Assembly (NCBI RefSeq): GCF_031755915.1
Contig: NC_083389.1
Location: 2,472,001-2,536,000 of the forward strand
DNA: 64,000 nucleotides
Source: Ziziphus jujuba
Taxonomy: Eukaryota; Streptophyta; Magnoliopsida; Rosales; Rhamnaceae
Direction of reading: 5' to 3'
Part shown: positions 10,601-28,815 of the stretch, piece by piece
Layout: each line of letters opens with the position of its first letter
Numbering within the stretch: position 1 is the stretch's first letter
Made by a program: the position numbers and the translations under genes
Notes under the pieces: model-generated
Databases searched by the model: none
What the model saw: only the letters and a program-made list of their open reading frames with translations
Told to the model about the DNA's origin: nothing

Positions 10601-12629
10601 GCTTTCATGGTTTGGAAAGCTTTTATTGAAGATTTGTCAAGGACTTTAGCACCATCGCAGCACCTTTGAATGAAGTTGGAAAGAAGAATGTTGGTTTTAA
10701 ATGGGCGGAAGTACAAGAAAACTCTTTTAATTTATTGAACGAAAATTATGTAATGCACCTTTATTAGTTTTGCCAAATTTTTCCAGGACTTTTGAAATTG
10801 AATGTGATGCTTCGAGTGTAGGTATTGGGGTTGTATTAATGCAAGAAGGAAGGCCCATAGCTTTCTTTAGTGAGAAATTAAATGGAGTGGAGCTGCACTA
10901 AACTACCCGACATATGACAAGAAGATGTACGCTTTGGTGAGGGCTTTAGAAACGTGGCAACATTATCTCATGCCAAAAGATTTTGTGATTCTTGTGGATC
11001 ATGAATCTCTGAAGCACACTAGAGGCCAAGGAAAGCTCAAACTAAGGCAGGCCAAGGGGATTGAATTTATTGAGACCTTTCCATATGTGATTCGCTACAA
11101 AAAAGGTTAGGAAAATGTGGTTGCCGATGCATTATCCCAAAGGTATGTTCTCTTTTCTACCTTAAATGCTAGATTGCTTGGTTTTGAACAATTAAAGGAA
11201 CTTTATGAGCATGATAGTGACTTTGGAGAATTATTTAGGACCTGTTTGAAACATGGATTTAATAAATTTTACATATTTGAGGGGTATTTGTTCAAGGAAA
11301 ACAAACTTTGTGTGCCTAATTGTAGTGTTAGGGAGTTACTAGTTCAGGAAAGTCATGGTGGTGGTTTAACGGGTCATTTTGGAGTTTCTAAAACTTTATC
11401 CTTGCTGCAAGAATATTTTTTATTGGCCTAACATGAGGAGTGATGTAGAGAAAATATGTGAAAGATGCTTGAAGTGCTGAAAAGGCAAATCTAGGTTGAT
11501 GTCGCATGGTCTTTACAAGCCTTTGCCAATTCCTTCCTTTCCTTGGGTGGATTTGTCAATGGATTTTATTCTTGGTTTGCCTAGGTCAAAGACAGGTAAG
11601 GATTCAATATTTGTTGTTGTGGATAGATTTTCTAAGATGGCACATTTTATTGCATTTAATAAAACTACTGATGCATCTAATGTTGCTAATTTATCTTCAA
11701 AGAAATTGTGAGGTTACATGGAATGCCTAGGACTATTGTTTCGGATAAAGATGCTAAGTTCTTAAGTTATTTTTGGAAAACTTTATGGGCTAAGTTAGGT
11801 ATCAAGCTTTTATTTTCAACTACTTGTCATCCATAAACTGATGGACAAACCAAAGTAGTGAATATAACTTTGTCTGCATTGTTAAGAGCATTAATTAGTA
11901 GAAATTTGAGAACGTGGGAGGATTGTTTGCCATATGTTGAATTTGCTTATAATAGGTCTTTACATTCAGCAACTAAATATACACCTTTTGAAATTGTTTA
12001 TGAGTTTAATCCTTTGACTCCATTAGATTTAACACCTTTACCTTTAAGTGAACGTGCTAATCTAGATAGAAAACAAAAGGCTGATTTTGTAAAGCAGATT
12101 CATGAAAAGACTTGAGGAAGGAGAGGTTCCCGAACAGCGGAAATCCAAATTGATGCCGAGAGGCGATGAACCTTTTCAAGCTTTTGAGCGGATAAATGAC
12201 AATGCTTACAAACTTGATTTACCGGGTGAGTATAATGTTAGTGCTACATCCAATGTTGCTGATTTGTCTCCTTTTTTGGTAGGTGATGACTTTGGTTTGA
12301 GGGCAAATCCTTTTCAAGAGGAGGGGAATGATGCGAATCCGCCCGAGCTTGCACAACCGACAACCCGCTGGGGTACCAACCAGATATGGATGAAGACGGG
12401 GTCAATCACTAGAGCTCAAGCTAAGAGGTTTAGGGATCACCTTTCTGCATTTATCAAGGGCATTATTCATTCTCAAGAGGGCTTGTCTATTCCCGAAGAA
12501 CCAAGACCTATTATGAGCATACAAGTGGTGGAAGCCGGTACAGACCCGAGTAGCCGTTTTAGTACATTTTTGGAGTCTGGGCAGCAAGAAATGGTTCCAA
12601 CTCTTTATGGATTCAATAAATATCACTAA
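7700..12629 (+). pseudogene. gag-pol polyprotein of gypsy element I, multiply broken
   Basis: Start ATG at 7700 (MANSRVRRGDPSLRINE). Domains in order: gag (retrotransposon gag core 8100-8600, PEAYLEWEEKMEMIFDCHNY), a damaged zinc knuckle near 8790-8835 (second Cys lost and an in-frame stop), aspartic protease at about 9090 (MIIDSGSYTNVIS), and RT at 9685-10418 (FDD active site in [11 protein letters not shown]). RNase H follows near 10795-11110 ([17 protein letters not shown]). Integrase covers 11117-12100 ([23 protein letters not shown]), and a basic C-terminal tail ([11 protein letters not shown]) ends at 12629, 301 bases inside the 3' LTR. Numerous stops and frameshifts, including one near 10105 in RT, rule out a functional product. 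Confidence 0.9.
12316..12328 (+). promoter_or_regulatory. Polypurine tract of element I
   Basis: AAGAGGAGGGGAA lies immediately upstream of the 3' LTR (TGATGCG at 12329), where plus-strand priming is expected. The same tract precedes the 3' LTR of element II. It is translated, since the reading frame runs through it. Confidence 0.85.
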
Positions 12630-13458
12630 GAGGTCATGAAAATAAGTCAAGGTAGAAGAAAAACCAACTTGTACGGAATTATACGGACAGCTTCAAAATC
12701 TGGCCAAAAATTACTGTATTTTGTGCTTGCTTTACTGTATTTTGCTGAGTTGGTTTTTCCCTTTTCTCCAAGGAAGGGAAATGTGTGGTACTCCATAATA
12801 AGCTTATTTGGAATCTTAAAAAGCATATTGAAGCTGATTTGGAGCTCAAGTTTGTCAAAGGTTAGTCAAATCAACTTAGTAAAAAAGCTAGTATTTTAGT
12901 TTCTTAATTTTATTCTACTTTTTGTTTTAGGAAATTACCATTACTTTTTGGGTTTTATTTATTTATTTGCTGGAAAAATAAGTTTAGGAAAGTTATTATT
13001 TCATTATTTTCATTGTAAATTAATTAATTCCTAACTCAAAATAAAGGAATTAATTAATCCAAATTAGATTAGGAAAGAGTGTGAAATTAGGCAATTTCGT
13101 AATAGGATTCTATGTTGGTTGAAATTTCCTAATCCTTTTAGGGTTTTATTTTGTTTATTCAAAGCCTATTTAAAGGCTTATTTTTCAATAAGAATTAAGC
13201 TTGAATTATATATAGAAGATTATTTGTGAGATTGAATTCTCTTTGTTCTTTTGAACACCTAAAACACCATTAGTGAATGAGTGTTTTAGTTTGACTTATC
13301 GATAGACCTTCCATCACCTATTGTGGCGTTTTCATTATATACAAAGGTTTCTAATCATAGGTTGGTTAGGGGTCAAGGTGACCATTATAACTTGAACATA
13401 ATTAGATCCGGGCTAATATAATACGGGTTTAGGAGCGGGTCGTCCTAGGTTCGTATCA
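12329..13458 (+). repeat. 3' LTR of gypsy element I
   Basis: 1,130 bases, TGATGCG to GTATCA, homologous to 5815-6935. Its first 301 bases complete the polyprotein frame (stop TAA at 12627-12629). Confidence 0.92.
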
Positions 13459-13621
13459 CTCCATGTTTCAGCAGTAGTATATTGTTCCATGGAGCTGAGG
13501 TCGAAAATATGGAAGAAATGGGTGTTTCCACGACTCTATCACCTGGTCAATTCTGTTCAACTTGATCCCTATTTCATGGCCACATATCTTTCTAGCTAAG
13601 GAATGGAAAACCTTGCTCTTG

Positions 13622-14035
13622 TTACATGAGCCCAATTTTCATTTCATCCTGGAAAAACCATCTTTTTCTCAACAATGTCTTTGTCATTTGATCCAATAGC
13701 ATTCCATTAGATACGAACAGCTTTGATAAATACTGATAACTCTCGGATGGAGTATTAGAACGGAAAAATCTATTAGATAATGAACTATTGGTTCTAAGCC
13801 ATCTCTGGCAATGAATCAACAATTCAAAGTACTATTCTTGATAAGCCAGCGTTTATATATAGATGTAGGAAGATCTATTTGGGAAGTAAAAAGCACCTTT
13901 AACATTTCTTCATCTGTAAAGAATTCTCGATGTGAAAACACAAAGACAACGGGCTGATCTTTGAATAGGAAATAAGTGGATCTACAGGGTCCCAAATGAA
14001 TTGGCTTATTCGAAAAAAGCCTTGTTCTTTGGAAG
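13622..14035 (-). pseudogene. ycf2: ycf2 3'-end fragment
   Basis: ycf2 is the very large plastid gene for a Ycf2/FtsHi-complex motor subunit. Only the C-terminal about 130 codons are here, ending at TAA 13622-13624. Recognisable pieces are [48 protein letters not shown], and [16 protein letters not shown] at the end. Frameshifts divide it into overlapping open frames. The rest of ycf2 (over 6 kb in plastomes) is missing: at 14036 a retrotransposon LTR begins, and plastid DNA resumes later in rpoC2. Confidence 0.92.
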
Positions 14036-15248
14036 TGATGTGATTCCGCCCGAGGCCGCTCAACCGATAACCCGCTGGGGTGCTGACTTGACACGGATAA
14101 AGACTAGGCCAATCACAAGAGCTCAAATTAAGAGATTTAAGGACAAACTGGGAGTATTTACACAGGGGGTAATCAATCTCAACAGAGCTTGTCCATACTT
14201 GAAGATACAAAGCCTATTCTAAGCATCCAAGTGGTGGAAGCCGATACAGACCCGGGTGACGGTTTTGGTACATTTTTGGAGTCCGGGAAGCATGAAATGG
14301 TTCCAATGCTTTATGGGTTCAATACATATGCCTAAGAGGTCATGGAATCAAGTTAAAACAGCCTCAAATGCAATCAAAAAGGGCTTGTACGGACAGCATC
14401 AACAATTTGGCCGAATTTGCTGTATTGCTTGCTGGCTTTACTGTATTTTACTGTATTAGCCTTTTCTTATTTTTCCAAGCATGGGCAACGTGTGGGACTT
14501 CATATTCAGCTTATTTGGCATCCTAAAAAGAATCTAGAAGCTGATTTGAAGCTCAAAGAGGTCAAAGATTGATCAAAGTCAACTTGATCAAAAGGCTAGC
14601 ATTTTTAGTTTCCTAATTTGTTTTTACTTTTTTTTTTAGGAAACTACCATTACTTTTTGGCTTTTATTTATTTATTTTCTGGACAAATAACTTTAGGAAG
14701 GTTTTTATTTTATTCTTTCCATTGTAAATTAATTAATTCCTAATTTAATATAAAGGAATTAATTAATCAAACTTAGATTAGGAAAGGAAGTATAGTTTCG
14801 GCCAACTAGGTTTCTTTATGTGTGTGGCCGGTTTTACCTAGGGTTTTTAGGGTTTATTTTGTTTCTTTCAAAGCCTATTTAAAGGCTTATTTTTCCATAA
14901 GAATACAACTTTGATTTCATTAAGAAAATACTTGTGAGATTAATTATCTCTTTGTTCTTTGAGAACACCTAAAACACCATTAGAGAATTGGTTGTTTTAG
15001 CTTGACTTATCAATAGATTTTCCATCCCCTATTGTGGCGTCTACATTATACCAAGGTTTCTAACCACAGGTTGGTTAGGGGTTGAGGTCCATTCCACTAG
15101 AACTTGAACTTAATTAAGATCCGGGCTAATATAATACGGGTTTAGGAGCAGGTCGTCCTAGGTTCGTATCAGAGCTAAATTTTGTTCAGGTTTGATCTAT
15201 CTTTATTTGGTTTATTTGTTTTTGTGTTATTCTGCAATTTTAGAATTA
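14036..15248 (+). mobile_element. Truncated CRM-like element: LTR plus 77 bases of leader
   Basis: An LTR of the same family as element I (14036-15171, TGATGTG...GTATCA) is followed by only the start of the internal region (15172-15248). The primer binding site is reduced: GTATCAGAGC joins the LTR end directly. This suggests a 10-base deletion between the TATCA of the LTR end and the TATCA of the primer site. The left flank is ycf2 and the right flank is not, and no target-site duplication is visible. The remainder of the element and neighbouring ycf2 were therefore lost in one or more deletions. Confidence 0.85.
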
Positions 15249-15919
15249 TATGGATAAAGGAATACATAAAGTTGAACATAGCAAAATAAGAAATTGAAAG
15301 ATTTCATTGAAATTGTTCGTTTGGAAATTTCCCAAAAAGCTAATCATATGTTCTTCTCTCCATCGGAACACTAGGGAGCATAATAGGTTCTTCTCTCCAT
15401 CGGAACAATAGGGCCGTTATGCTCATTACTAAACTTGTTGAAGAGATGAAATATTACCAAGGTATATCTTTTTTATCAGAGGTTGAATCGACCATCCGAA
15501 GAAGAATTAGGCTAAAAATTGGGATACATTCTGGGAAAATAAAACATCCATCAAAGAGAAGCAAATGAACGGCTTTCATAAAAATTCTCGTAGAATCAAG
15601 AATGAAGTTTTCATTATGAACATGCCAGATCATGAATTAGTAACTCCATCCAATCTCCATAAAATCCCAATTGTTTCAAACTTTTTGGAATGGAATTTTT
15701 ACTTAATCCCCATGAACAGGATCAAGCCTTATTCCATGGTATTTACATGAGATTCCTCTTTCTTTTTCTTAAACAAGTCCCTGAAAGGGCTTAGTTGATC
15801 CATGATTTATGTTTCATCTTTCTTTTCTTTTTCGTTTGTTTCGAGAAATATATCGATCAATTCTGATTCTTTATTTTTCTATTGATTCTTTTCCGATCGA
15901 GATGTATGGATCCATGCAA
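15249..15919. other. Unrecognised A/T-rich segment, possibly organellar
   Basis: About 670 bases between the truncated LTR and the rpoC2 fragment. It contains a near-repeat of TTCTTCTCTCCATCGGAACA (about 15350 and 15389) and a 61-codon open frame at 15565-15750 ([20 protein letters not shown]). I do not recognise it. Its base composition resembles the plastid flanks, so a plastid gene fragment that I fail to identify is possible. Confidence 0.35.
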
Positions 15920-16314
15920 AGGACATTATATGGATTGCATTAAAGGGTTAGTCATCCTAAAATTAGGATTCATTTCTTGTTACAAATAGTCACTTATGGC
16001 ATACCATATCTCAATAGATTGTCGTAATTTTTCTAACGTGTGTACATTCCCATAATGATGGTGTTTTTCCAAAATAAAACCTTGCTGTTTAGTATCTTGG
16101 ACTAGCCATCCCTTATAAGGTATTGTTAAAAGATCATGAATTCCTAACGAAATGATGTAGCAGTGGTTTGTCGAAATCCTCAAGTCTTTACTTGATCTAG
16201 GATATGTGATGTATATGCCATTCCGAAGTGGTCTATTAATCTACTAATTAGCCATTTAATGGCAGTTCCATCTATCACTTTATTGTGAAAGGCTAGATTA
16301 GCCCGTTCTGCTAT
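15920..16314 (-). pseudogene. rpoC2: rpoC2 5' fragment
   Basis: The N-terminal part of the plastid RNA polymerase beta'' subunit. From 16314 leftward the start codon has become ATA (ATAGCAGAACGGGC), followed by [17 protein letters not shown] sequence, then [43 protein letters not shown], a stop, and EMNPNFRMTNP. Homology ends near 15920, so about 130 of roughly 1,400 codons survive. It lies next to rpoC1 as in plastomes. Confidence 0.9.
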
Positions 16315-16447
16315 AAGTACCTCCATATTTCGCTAAGTGGGGTTTGCCAATGGGTTTGAGTCAATGATTGGAAAACTTCCTTTTTTGATCATGATTCATG
16401 TAGAAATTCAGGTACTATGGTCTTACTTGAACCGGAGAGACTTGAAT

Positions 16448-19189
<2,742 letters not shown>

Positions 19190-19216
19190 TAGAAGAAAAT
19201 TTATAATTCATTCTGA

Positions 19217-21295
<2,079 letters not shown>

Positions 21296-22200
21296 GTCAA
21301 TGGATTAGAACGGAACCTTTTTTTTTTCAATTTTTTTTTTTACTGTTCAAAGAGAAAAGAAATCTGTTATTACATGGATACACATTTTTTTTATGGGAAA
21401 CAACATAGTGGTTGTCCAACGAGATACTACTCCATATAATAAAATATTGCCTTGGGCGAGTCACATATTGCACACTTACCGCCTGTTTTATTATGTGGTT
21501 TATTATTTTATAGATTTTATTTATGCTATGCTTGCTTTATTGAACTCATTTCATATCATGGTTCAAAGGTTAAAAATCGATGAGGATTACTAATCCTTTT
21601 TGAAATCCGAAGAAGTTCCCACGGAACCCCTCAGAACCTCTATCAATTGCTCAATCAATTACTTCTTTGTCGGAATGCTAACAAACATATTACTTGCTTT
21701 TATTTTATCCATACCCTTTTTTCCTTCATTGGTTTTTTTCTTTCTTTCAATGGATATTGGGATTCATATTAAAAATAATCCAAAATACAGGAATTAGAAT
21801 CATACGAATAAGAGTTCTCTTTTGATTAGTTTCGATTATTAATTGGAATAAATACAAATTAAATAGAACTAGATGAAGAAATAGAATTGGGACACGACAC
21901 TATGTAATTTACATATGGAATTGATATCTATATATATGAAGATAATAATGTAGATTGATATATATTAAATTAACCTATATCTTTAGACAATAAACTTTAT
22001 ACAGTACAATGGCAATACTACATATTATGGTAGAAAGAAAAATATGAACCTTTCTTTCTACCATACTATCGTCTCTCGTAGAATAATGCTGATCCTATTT
22101 TGTTCATTTCATTCATTTAATACGTGAAATTGGAATCTTTTTTGTTTTATTTATTTTCTTCAATCATTGATAAAAACTAAAAAGTCAAGTTTAATTCAAA
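21296..22200. other. Plastid-like spacer, trnC/petN not found
   Basis: The region between truncated rpoB and psbM. In plastomes trnC-GCA and petN lie here, but I find neither. The sequence is A/T rich and plastid-like, with a strong hairpin at 22026-22065. Confidence 0.55.
22026..22065. terminator. Perfect 15-bp hairpin downstream of psbM
   Basis: TATGGTAGAAAGAAA at 22026-22040 is repeated in reverse complement at 22051-22065, with a 10-base loop. Plastid mRNAs are commonly bounded by such 3' inverted repeats. This one lies past the 3' end of minus-strand psbM. Its perfect stem is notable in decayed DNA. Confidence 0.7.
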
Positions 22201-22286
22201 TTAATCACTCTGATTTACTGGTTTTATGTATATTATAAGTAAGAAAGCAGTAGGAACTAGAATGAACAGTGCAGTAGCAATCATCG
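22201..22286 (-). pseudogene. psbM: psbM pseudogene, N-terminus disrupted
   Basis: PsbM is a one-helix photosystem II subunit of about 34 residues. The C-terminal part reads [25 protein letters not shown] with a stop at 22201-22203. The first codons are not recognisable: sequence upstream of ATALF diverges. Confidence 0.85.
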
Positions 22287-22796
22287 TTTCATTTTTCTTT
22301 AATTAGCAATAACTCGGGATTTAATCCCATAGAGATGATAAATCTTTCATTTGTAAATTCAATGGGATGAATTATGTCTCGATGTAATCAAGTCGAATGA
22401 ATGTCATAAATAAAAATATCTGGGCTATCGAATCAATTCATCATCAAAAATTGAATAGTATAACATAGGAAGATCTTTTATCCATACCGGCTTCAAAGGT
22501 TGATTCTTGATCCAATCAGAAATTCCTTATATTAATTTAAATTTTGATTTATCATTCTTTTCCATTCTTTTTTTCTATAACTTACCGCCTTCCTTGTACA
22601 ATCATCTGATGAAGTATCATCTAACCGCCTTTCCACTTACCTTACCGTTGATTTTAACCAAATCTAAACAAACAATCGAAATGAAAAAAATGAGGGATCT
22701 GGTTGGGAATGAAATTCAATTATTTGTACTCCCTTTCATAGAAAAATGGATAGACGAATTGGTGTATTTTTGTTATTTTATTGGAGTTGGATCCGT
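22287..22796. other. Plastid psbM-trnD spacer
   Basis: Plastid-type intergenic DNA. No gene is recognised. Confidence 0.6.
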
Positions 22797-22870
22797 CGGG
22801 ACTGATGAGGCTCGAAGCCGCAGCTTTCACCTTGACAGGGTGGTGTTCTAACCAATTGAACTACAATCCC
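22797..22870 (-). pseudogene. trnD-GUC: trnD-GUC pseudogene
   Basis: A 74-base match to plastid tRNA-Asp(GUC) on the minus strand, starting GGGATTGTAGTTCAATTGG. The GTC anticodon sequence is kept (CCTGTCAAGG), but the stems carry several changes such as CACCGCC to CACCACC and TCGAGCCCCG to TCGAGCCTCA. The order trnD, trnY, trnE matches plastomes. Confidence 0.92.
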
Positions 22871-23316
22871 AGGGAAATAACGTAATAAAATAAAGTGTAC
22901 AGTATACCTATTATTAATGATTTCATTAAAACACTTTCGATTTAGATTTTTGATTAGAATTGTCATATTGGAATAGAGAAGCAAGTGATATATTTCTATC
23001 CATATGGATATCTTTAGCGAAAGTGGCGTGGATTACCAATAATATTTTTTTTATTGCCAAATCAATTGGATAATCAATCTTTCAATGAAAAAGTTTGTTT
23101 TTCTTTATTTTACTTTTGTCCTTAGCCTTTACACTTACCGATCCTGATATGAATCTAGATCATTAGAAAAATCAAATTTTGTTGGAAAAAAAAAATTTAA
23201 TAGAGTAACTAAATAGTGGCAGAGATATATAAAAAACTTTTACTTTTTTTCCTATTGGGATCGAGCATTTTGGGAAAACAACAAATGGGTTATATCATGG
23301 TAGATTGGCAAATTAT

Positions 23317-23400
23317 TGGGCCGAGCTGGATTTGAACTAGCACAGACATATTACCAATGAATTTACTGTCTGTCCCCATTAACCGCTCAACCCAGGATAG
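23317..23400 (-). pseudogene. trnY-GUA: trnY-GUA pseudogene
   Basis: Matches plastid tRNA-Tyr(GUA): GGACAGACAGTAAATTCATTGG with the GTA anticodon and the long variable arm. The 5' acceptor and D stem are damaged (CCTGGGTTGAGCGGT instead of the plastid form), so the acceptor stem no longer pairs. Confidence 0.9.
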
Positions 23401-23457
23401 GAAGAAGCAATTTCATGCTTATTGATAGTCCATGATCAACTTCCTTTCATAGTACCT

Positions 23458-23530
23458 TACCCCCAGGAGAAGTCGAATCCCCGCTACCTCCTTGAAAGAG
23501 AGATGTCCTAAACCACTAGATGATGGGGGC
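23458..23530 (-). pseudogene. trnE-UUC: trnE-UUC, nearly intact copy
   Basis: A 73-base match to plastid tRNA-Glu(UUC). It starts GCCCCCATCATCTAG and ends CTGGGGGTA, with anticodon TTC. Only a few bases differ from the usual plastid sequence. It is the best preserved of the tRNAs here. Nuclear transcription cannot be judged from the sequence. Confidence 0.9.
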
Positions 23531-23549
23531 ATACTGGCCAGACTGCCAT

Positions 23550-23569
23550 CATACTATGCTCATAGTATG
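23550..23569. repeat. Short perfect hairpin after trnE
   Basis: CATACTATG, CT, CATAGTATG: a perfect 9-bp inverted repeat just beside trnE-UUC in the trnE-trnT spacer. Confidence 0.65.
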
Positions 23570-24224
23570 AATAGTTTTTTGAAATTGTCAATATACAATA
23601 TAATAGAATGGGAATGGTATGAATTAATACAAAGGATAGCACTTTTTGGTGAGTAATTGGTCTACCAGAAAAGGGAATTAAACCCCATTCTTACACTTTC
23701 ATGCATCGATTTATTCATTGTTAAGATCAGGCGGGCATATTTCTACCTCACACTACGATAGGAAATTCAAATAAAAAAAATGATAAGTTATTGAATTTTT
23801 TTCTCTAAATTTTTTTCGGTTCAGAGGACAAGCCGAATTTCTTTATCAGCGGTTGCTTTGATAAAATATTTTGGAGCTATGTTGAATTGGTAGATATATG
23901 TATCATTCAAATGAATTTCGCTATAATGGAAAATAATGGAAAGAAATTAGGTTTGGCCAGTCTAAAAACAATTCATTGCATTGATATTTATCAAATCCAA
24001 TATCAATAGACCTTTTTTTACCTACACTAACTAGTATATTCTATACTCACTAGGTAAATCAAATTGAGCATTCCTGAATGACCCACTATGTGTCTAAGAT
24101 ATATCTATTACATAGATTATAATGTATAAACGTATAAGATATGTCTATAGACATATAACATATAATAAGTATATACACTAAACTCATAGTAACTAGCAGC
24201 TTATTTAGGAGTTGAAGTAAACGG
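23570..24224. other. Plastid trnE-trnT spacer
   Basis: A/T-rich intergenic plastid DNA. No gene is seen. Confidence 0.6.
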
Positions 24225-24296
24225 GCCCTTTTTACTCAGTGGTAGAGTAACACCATGGTAAGGCGTAAGTCATCGGTTCAAATCCGAGAAGGGGCT
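24225..24296 (+). pseudogene. trnT-GGU: trnT-GGU pseudogene
   Basis: A 72-base match to plastid tRNA-Thr(GGU). The core GAGTAACACCATGGTAAGGCG contains the GGT anticodon, and the copy ends GAGAAGGGGCT. The acceptor stem is damaged at its 5' end (GCCCTTTTTACTC), so pairing is incomplete. Confidence 0.9.
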
Positions 24297-25609
24297 TTGG
24301 TTTTTTCATAAAATTCCAACGGCAGTATTCATATTTATAGATATATTGTTGCCATTTGTAATAAAAAATTAACAAACCATAAAATGTAATTGTAATATAA
24401 TTAATTTTTATATTGAAATTCTATTAAATACTGATGAAGTGTAGTAATTTCTAGTAATTATAGTTATAAAGTTGAACATTTGTTATTGTGTTTATTATAT
24501 TGTGATAAATATTATAATGATAAGTTTATATTGAATAATGCTAAGTTGTCTACTTGAATCTCCAAATATTCCTATTACTTTATTCTATTATTCCAATCAA
24601 ATCAATTAGAAATCAACGAAAGAAAAAGTAAGTGGACCTAACCCACTGAATCATAACTATATCCACTATTCTGATATTAAAATTTGATTAGAGATAAAAT
24701 TGGAACAGTGGATTTTTTTCTTTTCATTTTCATATTTCTCTGGACTACGCAAGAATCTTTCGATATTCTAAATAAATCTTCTTGTTTCTATATGTTGTAT
24801 AGGAATGCCATTCCATTCCCTTACTTTACAGCGAAAGATTTATTCCAAGCACAACATACATAAGAGGCCTTTAAAACACCTTTCTTTGATTCCAGAACAC
24901 AAGACAAGATCCCTTTCTATTTTATTATATATATTTCATAATTTATAAGTATCTATTTTAGGTACGTAGATAGATATCTATCAGATCATGGTTTCATGTA
25001 ACAAATATTTCCATCCATATGGATACATACAATATTTTTTCCCGATAATCTAATGGAAAATGGATGCAAGAAAGAGACTTTTATTTATAGTCTCCTATTA
25101 TTAAATTCAATACCCTATTAATTTAATTAAATATAAATAATAGAATAAGATAAATGGAATATGAGGTTTATTAAAAGAAAATGAAAGGGTAAAATAGAAA
25201 GCAATAAAATATATGATATTGTAGTAGTTTAAGACACATACAAATTCTTATTTTTATTAATTTTCATAACGGGATTCAATAATAAGATTAGTCGATGGAA
25301 CGGGAGGAATATATCTGGGGATCTATCAGTAGTGAGAAAAGGGATTGCTTGTTTCTTGAACAGTTCTTTTCAAATCAAATCAAAAATGCGTCTATCTGAT
25401 TGATGAATCATAAGACAATTCATGGTTAAAGTGGTCATTAAGAATAGGAAAGGATAACCGAATTGAGTTCAGGGATTTTACTTTACTACGTCAAGTTAAA
25501 GACCAATAAATTTTCTTATATTTGAAACCTATTTAAAAGAAGCCACAACGTTCTGAAAATGCTACGAGGTGCTCGAAAATGGTTGAAGTAGTTGAATAAG
25601 AGGATCACT
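24297..25609. other. Plastid trnT-psbD spacer
   Basis: About 1.3 kb of A/T-rich plastid spacer, in its usual place and about its usual length. In plastids this region carries the light-responsive psbD promoter. I do not claim a preserved promoter here. Confidence 0.65.
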
Positions 25610-27954
<2,345 letters not shown>

Positions 27955-28192
27955 GATGGGAAGCCTGATGCTTAAAGTAGGAATCAATTTGATTCCACCA
28001 TACATATTAGGTTAGGTGGGTCAAGTCAAATTTAAAAAGTATTCCTCTTTCCTTTCTTTTCAATCCATTTATATCTATTTTTTTTTTCTGGCTTGGCTAT
28101 CCTACTCAGCTGAGCCATTTCCCTTTATGATACTGAAAGGGAAAAACCAATAAAATAGAGAAAAGCAACAAATCTATTCACCAAACCAAGAA

Positions 28193-28285
28193 AGGAGAGA
28201 GAGGGATTCGAGCCCTCGATAGTTCTTTGTTTCGAACTATACCGGTTCTCAAGACCGAAGCTATGAACCACTCGGCCATCTCTCT
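28193..28285 (-). pseudogene. trnS-UGA: trnS-UGA pseudogene
   Basis: A 93-base match to plastid tRNA-Ser(UGA) with its long variable arm, opposite strand to psbC as in plastomes. The anticodon loop reads CTTGAGAACC, so TGA is kept. The acceptor 5' end is AGAGAGATGG, with other scattered changes. Confidence 0.9.
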
Positions 28286-28626
28286 GAAAGCTAATTTCTA
28301 TTTTTTTTTTCGCTGAATTGAACATGGACATATGAGTTGATACCATTACTATCTATAGAAAGATATCAGGGATGAATCTATAGGCCTATCTGTCTGTATA
28401 TATATAGATGCATGATCCAGCATGCCCCTTTGTAAACTAAAAAAACCACCCTCGATTCTATGCCTTAATTAAAAAAGTGGCTAAAGTTGGTAATAAGTCA
28501 TATAGAATCAACGATGGAGTCATGGTAAAATACTTCTATGATACATTTTGTTTCTTTACAATTTTTTGGCTGATAAAGAGATCAAATGGTATCATTCTTT
28601 TGTTAGTCGATTGAAGGATTAGAAAC

Positions 28627-28815
28627 ATTACTATTGCTTTCCAATTGGCTGTTTTTGCATTAATTGCTACTTCATCAATCTTACTGATTAGTGTACCCGT
28701 TTTATTTGCTTCTCCTGATGGCTGGGTGGGTAACAAAAATGTTGTATATTCCGGTACATCATTATGGATTAGATTAGTCTTTCTAGTGAGTATCCTTAAT
28801 TCTCTCATCTTTTGA
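28627..28815 (+). pseudogene. psbZ: psbZ copy, start codon lost
   Basis: PsbZ (ycf9) is a two-helix photosystem II/antenna linker protein of 62 residues. Here the frame is open over its full length to TGA 28813-28815: [39 protein letters not shown] and onward. The start ATG has become ATT at 28627. About seven residues differ from the usual plastid protein, including G to R and G to S changes near the end. Confidence 0.92.

Larger units (their letters stand above)
5815..13458 (+). mobile_element. Full-length Ty3/gypsy element I, CRM-like
   Basis: A 7,644-base element with LTRs at both ends (TGATGCG...GTATCA), an initiator tRNA-Met primer binding site, a degenerate gag-pol, and a polypurine tract. 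The 5-bp duplication CTCCA at 5810-5814 and 13459-13463 is perfect. The RT/RNase H sequence ([37 protein letters not shown]) and a reading frame that continues into the 3' LTR resemble the CRM (centromeric chromovirus) clade. That clade call is from memory of family sequences and needs a tree. Its two LTRs differ much more than those of element II, so this copy looks older. Confidence 0.9.
5599..13531 (-). pseudogene. ycf15: ycf15 pseudogene split by a gypsy element
   Basis: ycf15 is a small plastid open frame of doubtful function between ycf2 and trnL-CAA. The N-terminal part lies at 13464-13531 (start codon reads GTG; then ETPISSIFSTSAPWNN, ILLLKHG). The C-terminal part lies at 5599-5814 ([22 protein letters not shown]). 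The two halves were contiguous before a CRM-like gypsy element inserted with a CTCCA duplication (5810-5814 and 13459-13463). A frameshift occurs after LLLTISKNF. This intact target site shows the element inserted into already integrated plastid DNA. Confidence 0.88.
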
